Assembly (NCBI GenBank): GCA_045124055.1
Contig: JBGVKZ010000035.1
Coordinates: 1-64,000 of the forward strand
Origin: CALZKI01 sp045124055
GTDB taxonomy: Bacteria > Bacillota > Clostridia > Lachnospirales > Lachnospiraceae
Length of the DNA: 64,000 nucleotides
Direction: 5' to 3'
The notes under the pieces are model-generated. The model saw only the letters and a program-made list of their open reading frames with translations. It had not been told where the DNA came from and did no database searches. The translations under genes and the position numbers were made by a program. Of this stretch, positions 15,952 to 22,528 are shown piece after piece. Each line of letters opens with the position of its first letter. The stretch's first letter is position 1.

Positions 15952-15995
15952 ATGCTTCTCTCCTTTCAAAAGTGCTAATTTTTTTATCTGTTTTA

Positions 15996-16038
15996 TGTAT
16001 ACCACTCGTTGTTAGCACTGTCAAGTGGTGAGTGCTAA
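15996..16038 (-). promoter_or_regulatory. clpB promoter with CIRCE (HrcA) operator
   Basis: CIRCE is at 16012-16038: TTAGCACTG-N9-GAGTGCTAA, one base off the consensus. The minus-strand promoter TTGACA (16019-16024), N17, TATACA (15996-16001) lies partly inside it, so HrcA would block RNA polymerase. An isolated half-site (AGTGCTAA) lies at 15971-15978 next to the ribosome binding site. Confidence 0.88.
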
Positions 16039-16129
16039 TCAAAATCTAAACTTTTTATAAATTTCCTTTTAAACATATTTTTTACCAAAAATCCTTTCCT
16101 ATTCCTAAAAATACAATGCATATTGCTTA

Positions 16130-16158
16130 TTGACATTTTTCCCTTATAAAAATAGAAT
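16130..16158 (+). promoter_or_regulatory. guaA promoter
   Basis: TTGACA (16130-16135), 17-base spacer, TAGAAT (16153-16158). The leader is only about 35 nt, so there is no room for a purine riboswitch. Confidence 0.7.
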
Positions 16159-16198
16159 TTACTATTATAAATATTCTAGACTTACAAGGAGTCCATCT

Positions 16199-17743
16199 AT
16201 GGAAAAAGAATTAGTTGTTGTTATCGACTTTGGTGGCCAGTACAATCAGTTAGTTGCCCGCCGTGTCAGAGAATGTAATGTTTATTGTGAAATCTACTCA
16301 TACAAGGTAGATTTAGAAAAAATAAAGGAAATGAAACCAAAGGGAATCATCTTAACAGGTGGTCCAAGCAGTTGCTACGAAGAGGGAGCTGCTACTTGCT
16401 CAAAAGAGTTGTTTGAACTTGGAATTCCAGTTCTTGGTCTTTGCTACGGTGCTCAATTAATGAGTCACATTCTTGGTGGCGAAGTAAAAAGAGCTACTTC
16501 CTGTGAATATGGAAAAATTGATTTACACGTGGATACAACTTCTCCATTGTTTACAAATGTTTCAGAAAATACAATTTGTTGGATGAGTCATTTTGACTAT
16601 ATTGCTAAAACTGCACCAGGTTTTAAGGTAGTTGCTACCACGGATAACTGTCCCGTTGCAGCTTGTGAAAATCAGGAAAAGAATTTATATGGTATCCAAT
16701 TCCACCCAGAAGTATTGCATACCGTAGAAGGTTCTAAAATGTTATATAACTTTGTGCGTAATGTTTGTGGTTGTGCAGGCGATTGGAAAATGGATGCTTT
16801 TGTTGAAGAGTCAATTACAGCTATCCGCAACAAAGTTGGAAATGGCAAAGTACTTTGTGCTCTTTCAGGCGGTGTTGATTCTTCCGTTGCAGCTGTACTT
16901 CTCGCAAAAGCCATTGGCAAGCAGCTTACTTGCGTATTTGTTGACCACGGCTTGCTTCGTAAAGACGAAGGTGACGAAGTAGAAAATATCTTTGGGCCAA
17001 ATGGTAATTATGACTTAAACTTCATTCGTGTGAATGCACAGGATAGATTCTACGGCAAATTAGCCGGCGTAAGTGAACCGGAAAGAAAGCGAAAAATTAT
17101 TGGTGAAGAATTCATCCGTGTTTTTGAAGAAGAAGCAAAGAAAATCGGTGCCGTTGACTTCTTAGTACAGGGTACGATTTATCCTGATGTTGTTGAAAGT
17201 GGACAAGGCGGCGAATCCGTTGTTATTAAATCTCACCACAACGTCGGCGGTCTTCCTGACTGTGTGGACTTTAAGGAAATCATTGAGCCACTTCGTCAAT
17301 TATTTAAAGATGAAGTTCGAAAGGTTGGTTTGGAACTTGGTATCCCTGAATCATTAGTATTCAGACAACCATTCCCAGGTCCAGGTCTTGGTGTTCGTAT
17401 TATCGGTGAAGTTACTGCCGAAAAAGTAAAAATTGTGCAGGACGCTGACGCGATTTTCCGTGAAGAAGTTGCCAATGCAGGACTTGATAAAACAATCAAT
17501 CAATATTTTGCAGCTCTTACAAATATGCGTTCCGTAGGGGTTATGGGTGATGAAAGAACTTATGATTATGCTATTGCCCTTCGTGCAGTGGAAACTATCG
17601 ATTTTATGACCGCAGAAGCAACTGAAATGCCTTATGAGGTTTTGAAAAAAGTTTCCAGCCGTATTATCAACGAAGTAAATCACGTAAACCGTGTACTTTA
17701 CGATATTACTTCTAAACCACCTGGAACGATTGAACTGGAGTAA
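16199..17743 (+). CDS. guaA: GMP synthase (glutamine-hydrolysing)
   Basis: A 514-residue enzyme making GMP from XMP, glutamine and ATP. The N-terminal class I glutamine amidotransferase has the nucleophile C82 in 'GLCYGAQ' and 'GIQFHPEV' with the catalytic His. The ATP pyrophosphatase domain has 'LSGGVDSS' near 220, and the C-terminal dimerisation domain ends in 'DITSKPPGTIELE'. The start at 16199 has AAGGAG upstream. The 3' end of guaA is a known insertion site for mobile elements, and a toxin-antitoxin operon follows directly, but no duplicated guaA tail is seen. Confidence 0.97.
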   Translation: MEKELVVVIDFGGQYNQLVARRVRECNVYCEIYSYKVDLEKIKEMKPKGIILTGGPSSCYEEGAATCSKELFELGIPVLGLCYGAQLMSHILGGEVKRATSCEYGKIDLHVDTTSPLFTNVSENTICWMSHFDYIAKTAPGFKVVATTDNCPVAACENQEKNLYGIQFHPEVLHTVEGSKMLYNFVRNVCGCAGDWKMDAFVEESITAIRNKVGNGKVLCALSGGVDSSVAAVLLAKAIGKQLTCVFVDHGLLRKDEGDEVENIFGPNGNYDLNFIRVNAQDRFYGKLAGVSEPERKRKIIGEEFIRVFEEEAKKIGAVDFLVQGTIYPDVVESGQGGESVVIKSHHNVGGLPDCVDFKEIIEPLRQLFKDEVRKVGLELGIPESLVFRQPFPGPGLGVRIIGEVTAEKVKIVQDADAIFREEVANAGLDKTINQYFAALTNMRSVGVMGDERTYDYAIALRAVETIDFMTAEATEMPYEVLKKVSSRIINEVNHVNRVLYDITSKPPGTIELE

Positions 17744-17769
17744 TCGTAATAATTGAAATATAAAAATAG

Positions 17770-17812
17770 AAGCTAAGACTTGATGCCAAAAGCATCGTCT
17801 TGGCTTTTTTAT
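17770..17812 (+). terminator. guaA terminator
   Basis: AAGCTAAGAC and GATGC arms pair with GCATC and GTCTTGGCTT around an AAAA loop, followed by TTTTTTATTT. Confidence 0.85.
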
Positions 17813-17873
17813 TTGGGAAAACATAGAAGGAATGACAAAAATTTAATTCTCCAGACAATTCCGTGTCAAGTTC

Positions 17874-17923
17874 TTGACAAAATACATAAATTAGTGTATC
17901 TTGCAACTATAATGTAGTTGCAA
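17874..17923 (+). promoter_or_regulatory. Promoter and palindromic operator of the hicAB operon
   Basis: A perfect -35 TTGACA (17874-17879) is followed after 17 bases by TATCTT (17897-17902). A perfect palindrome TTGCAACTA-N5-TAGTTGCAA (17901-17923) overlaps the -10 and start site. HicB antitoxins with a ribbon-helix-helix domain bind such palindromes, so autorepression is the likely function. Confidence 0.75.
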
Positions 17924-17942
17924 AGGGGTGAGGCCATATATA

Positions 17943-18200
17943 ATGAGCAAGTTTATAAAAGCAAAAGAAAGAATAAAATTGAAACCCAAAGATTATACTT
18001 ATACCGAAGCTAAAGTGTTACTATCTCAGATGGGATTTGTAGAATATAATAAAGGAAAAACATCTGGCTCAAGAGTTAAATTTTATAGAGAAGATGATCA
18101 AAAGGTTATATTGTTACATAAGCCACATCCTGATGACATTATGAAACCAGGTGCCGTGAAAGTATTATTAGAGTTTCTGCTTGATTTAGGAGAATTATAA
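17943..18200 (+). CDS. hicA: HicA family toxin, probable mRNA interferase
   Basis: An 85-residue HicA-like toxin with a double-stranded-RNA-binding-like fold; family members cut mRNA and arrest growth. The pattern 'LLSQMGFVEYNKGKTSGSRVKF' followed by 'LHKPHPDDIMKPGAVKVLLEFL' fits the family. The Gly-Ser-x-His of classic HicA reads Gly-Ser-Arg here, and histidines occur instead in 'LHKPHP'; this variant is common among longer HicA proteins. The ATG at 17943 is preferred because GGGGTGAGG lies about 9 bases upstream. It is the first gene of a three-gene operon, 2 bases before hicB. Confidence 0.85.
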   Translation: MSKFIKAKERIKLKPKDYTYTEAKVLLSQMGFVEYNKGKTSGSRVKFYREDDQKVILLHKPHPDDIMKPGAVKVLLEFLLDLGEL

Positions 18201-18202
18201 AT

Positions 18203-18709
18203 ATGATAAAGAATAATATATTAGAATATAAAGGATATCATACAAAAATAGAATTTGATTCAGAAGATTTTGTACTAAGAGGTAAAATTGAGGGGATAAA
18301 TGATTTAGTAAACTTCGAATGTGAAGATGTTAAAGATATTGAAAAAGAATTTCACGAAGCTGTTGATGATTATCTGGAATTTTGTAAGGAAGTTGGTAAA
18401 GAACCGGCAAAAGAATATAAAGGAACTTTTAATATACGTATAAATCCAGAATTGCATAAAAAATTAGCAAATGTTGCAATGAAAAATGGCGATACTTTAA
18501 ACGCCTCTGTTGAAAAAGCAATTCAAGAATATGTTTCTGAAGAACATAATGTTGAAAAAAGTTTACAGAATACAATTAGAATTTTAGCTGAAGCATTAAA
18601 GACAGAATCAACATACCAGTATGATGAAAACGCACGAAAATGGAATTCTAATGCTATTTCATTTTTTAATAATGTAAATATGAAATATAGTGAGGAGATG
18701 ATGAATTAA
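18203..18709 (+). CDS. hicB: HicB family antitoxin with a C-terminal extension
   Basis: A 168-residue antitoxin. Residues 1-65 form the partial RNase-H-like HicB fold that binds the toxin. Residues about 70-112 ('YKGTFNIRINPELHKKLANVAM', 'LNASVEKAIQEYV') form a ribbon-helix-helix DNA-binding domain. About 55 further residues follow, rich in Phe, Trp, Tyr and Met near the end ('ENARKWNSNAISFFNNVNMKY'). In toxin-antitoxin-chaperone modules the antitoxin's C-terminal tail is the chaperone-dependent part, and the SecB-like gene next door makes that likely here. The stop codon overlaps the next start by one base. Confidence 0.85.
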   Translation: MIKNNILEYKGYHTKIEFDSEDFVLRGKIEGINDLVNFECEDVKDIEKEFHEAVDDYLEFCKEVGKEPAKEYKGTFNIRINPELHKKLANVAMKNGDTLNASVEKAIQEYVSEEHNVEKSLQNTIRILAEALKTESTYQYDENARKWNSNAISFFNNVNMKYSEEMMN

Positions 18710-19131
18710 TGATTAATAATTTAGTAGACTATTTTGTATCTGAACAGGAATTCTATTTAGACACGATTTCATATAATCGAATGGATAAAAAGGAACAAAC
18801 AACCGAATATTTATTAAATTGCATCGACAACATTGATGTAGAAGTTAATGAGGAAACAGTGAATTTAATTGTGAAACGTGTGCTAAAATTTGAACCCGAA
18901 GAAATATTCGAATTATCTGTATCATATGGTGCAATACTAAAATTTGATAAAAACAAAAAAAATGATTATGATTGGGAAAAAATGAATCTTGCAGAAGAAT
19001 TTCGTAAAAACGGGCAATTTGTATTAGGCAATCTTATGAATAGAATATCTTTATTAATTGCAGAAATCACTTCTTCATTTGGTCAAGCACCAATTATTTT
19101 ACCACCTTCAATTGCTCCTAGAAAAAATTAG
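18709..19131 (+). CDS. SecB-like chaperone of a toxin-antitoxin-chaperone module
   Basis: A 140-residue soluble protein. The predicted central strands ('EEIFELSVSYGAILKFD', near 62-78) and especially the C-terminal 'NLMNRISLLIAEITSSFGQAPIILPPSI' resemble SecB, where a helix with conserved Arg is followed by 'GxPPLxLxPxxF'. Its start overlaps the hicB stop (TAATG), so translation is coupled. A SecB-like protein after HicAB is the arrangement of a toxin-antitoxin-chaperone (TAC) system, where the chaperone protects the antitoxin. The SecB assignment is by eye and could be wrong; the operon structure is certain. Confidence 0.65.
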   Translation: MINNLVDYFVSEQEFYLDTISYNRMDKKEQTTEYLLNCIDNIDVEVNEETVNLIVKRVLKFEPEEIFELSVSYGAILKFDKNKKNDYDWEKMNLAEEFRKNGQFVLGNLMNRISLLIAEITSSFGQAPIILPPSIAPRKN

Positions 19132-19181
19132 TAATTGAATATCACAATAAACCAATTTACAAGACATACTAATTATGTATC

Positions 19182-19218
19182 ATATGGCAGATAATTCTTG
19201 AATTATCTGCCATATTTG
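19182..19218 (+). terminator. Probable terminator of the hicAB-secB-like operon
   Basis: A perfect 15-bp stem (ATATGGCAGATAATT 19182-19196 / AATTATCTGCCATAT 19201-19215) with a CTTG loop. The U-tract is short, so termination may be partial. Confidence 0.6.
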
Positions 19219-19367
19219 GATGGGTATAATGATTTTTCTCACACTTACTCTGGACATATTATGCTATATATAAATCTACTTTCTATTAAATAAACTAATT
19301 GCTTTCCCCTACCACTTTGATATAATGAATTATACAATATGATTTTAACAGAAACTGGGAGAAAACT

Positions 19368-20501
19368 TTGAAAACAACTACGCAAATCGATTATCGCTTT
19401 AAATTATTATATGCTATTGGTATGATTATCATTGTCGCAGGGCATATGGAACATAGAGGTTTTTCACTAGCCTTTGAACTGTTTCCGCCCTACGCCTTTC
19501 ATTTAGGACTATTTGTTTTTGCTTCAGGTTATTTGTACAAAGAAAATTCCACCGATAACCCTGGAAAATATATCTTAAAAAAAGCAAAACAGCTACTGCT
19601 CCCCCTCTATCTGTGGAACTTTTTCTACGCTGTGGTGATAACAGTATTGTCCTATGCAGGTTTTTCCTTTGGCTCACCAGTAACCTTGAAAACCCTGTTG
19701 ATTAGTCCCCTTACAGACGGTCATCAGTTTGGTTTTAACTTAAGTGGCTGGTTTATCGTTCCACTTTTTTTGGTACAAGTTCTAAATATGCTTATCCGAA
19801 AGCTTTGTGATAAATTGCATATTCGTATCAACGAGGTGCTTTACTTCCTTGGGTCTATGGCACTTGGCATTTTCGGGGTTTATATGGCTTCCCTAGACTA
19901 TAATACGGGACTTTGGCTCAGCCTCGTTCGTGTACTTTATTTCGTGCCATTTTACAGTTTGGGAATCCTTTACAAAAAAGTATTGGAAAAACACGACAAT
20001 CTGCCAAGCATCTGGTATTTTGCTATTGTCTTAGGCTTACAGTTAGCCATTATTTTTCTTTATAAGAAAGCCCCTGTATACACACCTTCTTGGTGTAATA
20101 ATTTTACAGATGGTCCAATTTTACCATTTATTGTAGGATTTTTGGGAATTGCTTTTTGGTTTAGAGTGGTACGAATTTTAACGCCTGTACTTGCCAAAAA
20201 CAAATATGTGAATCTCATTGCAAATAACACCTATTCCATTATGATAAATCACTTATTTGCTTTTTTCCTTATAAATAGCGTGTTTGCTTTTATGACCAAA
20301 GATACGCAATGTTTCTTAGATTTTGATTGGAATAGATATTTTAGCGATGTTGCTTTAATCTATTGCCCATTTCAGATAGAACAGACCGGCATTCTATTTT
20401 TAGCCGCTGGAATTATATTACCGATTCTGGCACAAACCAGCATCAATTTTGTATGGAAAAAATGTAAAGCACTATTTCATAAAAAAGCCAATCCTGTATA
20501 G
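19368..20501 (+). CDS. Acyltransferase 3 family membrane protein
   Basis: A 377-residue integral membrane protein with about ten hydrophobic segments. The first segment is 'LLYAIGMIIIVAGHMEH', carrying the conserved His of the family, and 'FVFASGYLYKEN' follows. Members O-acylate sugars or lipids of the cell surface. The start is TTG at 19368 with GGGAG six bases upstream; no ATG fits better. It stands alone between the HicAB operon and the convergent DUF6020 gene. The substrate is unknown. Confidence 0.85.
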   Translation: MKTTTQIDYRFKLLYAIGMIIIVAGHMEHRGFSLAFELFPPYAFHLGLFVFASGYLYKENSTDNPGKYILKKAKQLLLPLYLWNFFYAVVITVLSYAGFSFGSPVTLKTLLISPLTDGHQFGFNLSGWFIVPLFLVQVLNMLIRKLCDKLHIRINEVLYFLGSMALGIFGVYMASLDYNTGLWLSLVRVLYFVPFYSLGILYKKVLEKHDNLPSIWYFAIVLGLQLAIIFLYKKAPVYTPSWCNNFTDGPILPFIVGFLGIAFWFRVVRILTPVLAKNKYVNLIANNTYSIMINHLFAFFLINSVFAFMTKDTQCFLDFDWNRYFSDVALIYCPFQIEQTGILFLAAGIILPILAQTSINFVWKKCKALFHKKANPV

Positions 20502-20522
20502 CTAAACGGGATTGGCTTTTCA
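20483..20522 (+). terminator. Terminator of the acyltransferase gene
   Basis: AAAAGCCAATCC (20483-20494) pairs with GGATTGGCTTTT (20509-20520). The stem overlaps the end of the coding sequence. Confidence 0.8.
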
Positions 20523-20578
20523 CATAAAATCATTTTCTCTATTTCATTATGAAATACATTCTAAGTAGCTTAATAACG

Positions 20579-22462
20579 CTAAGAAATTTCTTTAACTGTT
20601 ACGTCCTCTTTTTCGTGGTATGCCCATACCGCTATCATTACCGGTAAAGTGACTATAATCGGCAATACATAACGAGCCTGAACTACCGGGCCTAACAACA
20701 TCGTTCCAAAGTACATAAATGGCAGTAAAATTACCATACAATTTCTTCTTTTCTTTGTATAAATGCAGGCAACCACCGATAACAGTAATCCCCAGCAATA
20801 TAAGGCGGGTTTAAATAATACAGAAATTACTGGCCAATCATAGAAACAGTTAGCACTTACAATTTCTTCCAACTTACTTTCTAACCAAGGGAATTTGGAT
20901 TCGTGAGCAATTCCCTCCGGAATGACTTCCGAGGTGGACGAAGTATAGGTAGATAAGGCACCCATTCGTTCCTCCAAGCCATATCCAAAAACCTCTGCCC
21001 AAGTGACATCATCGAAGAACCAGTAGCCTGCACTCAATTCCAAGAAGGCATCAATGTATTCATTCGGATACGCCAGTCCTATTTTTATCCAGGACTTAAA
21101 CATTTCGTCCATTTTTCCTTCCCAATAATCGGTATATGCAGTTCCCATATTCCACTTCACTGTATCTACTAATGGTGGATTATATAACACCTGTGCATTG
21201 GGTGGCATATATAAATCCAAACTTGCCTTCAAGTCTTCATCCATAGTATCCCCATGATAATATCCTACTCTGGCAAACTGCTGCATAATCACAGAGTACG
21301 CTTCCACTTTACTTCCTCTGCCCTCTGTACCAATAACAATCTGCATTCCTTCAAGTCCTGCTTTACCGCCAATGACAAATAATAGGCAAAGAATTAACAA
21401 CCGGATTTTCTGTTTTTTCTTTTCTAAAATCAATGCAAAAATCGTAAAAACTGCCACAGCATAAATAGCATTATTTCTAAAGAGCATCATAATGATGGCT
21501 TCTAATAACCATAAAATATCAATAACCCACTGTTTTTTCCCTGTGGCAAAGAAAGTTCTCTCCACAAATAAACATATAAAGATTATGAATAAGGCAGAAA
21601 ACAGCACGTCCTTTGTGGCACCCACAGAAAGTACGGAAACCAGTGGGAAAAAACCAAAAAACAAAGCGGTCAACACAACTGCCCATTTTCTTTTTACTAA
21701 GCGGTAGATCGTCACACAAGCATATCCACAGGCAACAGAAAATACCAACATCTGAAATATACTATAACAAGCCATACCAATTTCTAGGCTGCCCACCGCA
21801 TAACCAATTTGCAAAGCTACCCAGATAAGCCAAGTGTGTGCCAAGGGCTGATAACTGTTAAACCAGATAAAGCCTTTTGCCGCTTCAATAGACTGTCTAT
21901 GGAAATCATATGCCATAACCGCCGGATAATAAGCCAAAAATATCGGGATCCAGCTTACGAAAACTGCTGCCCAGCTCACTAAAAATACATTTCTATTTTT
22001 CCACGTTTTCTTAGGTACATAGGTTTTCTGACTTTCGTTTATTTTTTCTATTCCTTCAAAAAGTATATTGGTAAATGGGAAAACTCCCACTGCCATACAC
22101 AGACCACGTAATATAATTAGACCTTTGCCCTTAAATCCGCACTCTGTCATACCATTGAATTTTAACTGATAGCCCATAATCATCAAAACAGAGAAAAACC
22201 ACGCAATCAATACTGCATAAATAATACGTTTTCTTCTTTGCTTTTTATCTGCAATGGCTTGCAGATTCTTGTAAGTGTACTTTATCATAAAGAAGATACT
22301 GATATAGACGCCTAAGGAAAAAATACTATTGGATAATAAATCTTCCGACGCAATCGATACAAGATAACTAATACCATATACCCCCAGCCACGCTATTAAA
22401 AGCATAACAACTAAGGATATTTTCTCTTTTCTTAATTGAAAAAAATTTTTTACTTTTTGCAT
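20579..22462 (-). CDS. DUF6020-like polytopic membrane protein
   Basis: A 627-residue protein with about twelve hydrophobic segments in the first two-thirds, a soluble region with 'YTDYWEGKMDEMFKSWIKIGLAYPNEYIDAFL', and further membrane segments at the end. Conserved-looking blocks such as 'YYPAVMAYDFHRQ', 'SYQPLAHTWLIW' and 'GATKDVLFSALF' match the DUF6020 plan and recall GT-C type glycosyltransferases with their extracytoplasmic loops. The gene at 62064-63680 encodes a paralogue. A role in cell-envelope polysaccharide is inference. The ATG at 22462 is 13 bases from AGGAGG, a long spacing; a TTG at 22489 is the alternative. Confidence 0.75.
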   Translation of the reverse strand: MQKVKNFFQLRKEKISLVVMLLIAWLGVYGISYLVSIASEDLLSNSIFSLGVYISIFFMIKYTYKNLQAIADKKQRRKRIIYAVLIAWFFSVLMIMGYQLKFNGMTECGFKGKGLIILRGLCMAVGVFPFTNILFEGIEKINESQKTYVPKKTWKNRNVFLVSWAAVFVSWIPIFLAYYPAVMAYDFHRQSIEAAKGFIWFNSYQPLAHTWLIWVALQIGYAVGSLEIGMACYSIFQMLVFSVACGYACVTIYRLVKRKWAVVLTALFFGFFPLVSVLSVGATKDVLFSALFIIFICLFVERTFFATGKKQWVIDILWLLEAIIMMLFRNNAIYAVAVFTIFALILEKKKQKIRLLILCLLFVIGGKAGLEGMQIVIGTEGRGSKVEAYSVIMQQFARVGYYHGDTMDEDLKASLDLYMPPNAQVLYNPPLVDTVKWNMGTAYTDYWEGKMDEMFKSWIKIGLAYPNEYIDAFLELSAGYWFFDDVTWAEVFGYGLEERMGALSTYTSSTSEVIPEGIAHESKFPWLESKLEEIVSANCFYDWPVISVLFKPALYCWGLLLSVVACIYTKKRRNCMVILLPFMYFGTMLLGPVVQARYVLPIIVTLPVMIAVWAYHEKEDVTVKEIS

Positions 22463-22528
22463 TGAATCAACTTTTCCTCCTATGGTCAATCTCTTTCATT
22501 GACATACTAATATAACCGAAAGCAAAAG

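Noticed and set aside
16040..16198. Possible purine riboswitch before guaA
   Set aside because: The promoter at 16130-16158 leaves a leader of only about 35 nt, too short for the riboswitch, and no matching stems are seen.
17943..18200. Inactive HicA because the usual catalytic His is replaced
   Set aside because: Longer HicA proteins often read Gly-Ser-Arg at this place and keep other histidines, so loss of activity cannot be claimed.
17744..19367. Duplicated guaA tail marking an inserted element
   Set aside because: No second copy of the guaA 3' end was found after the HicAB operon, so insertion there is only suggested by position.
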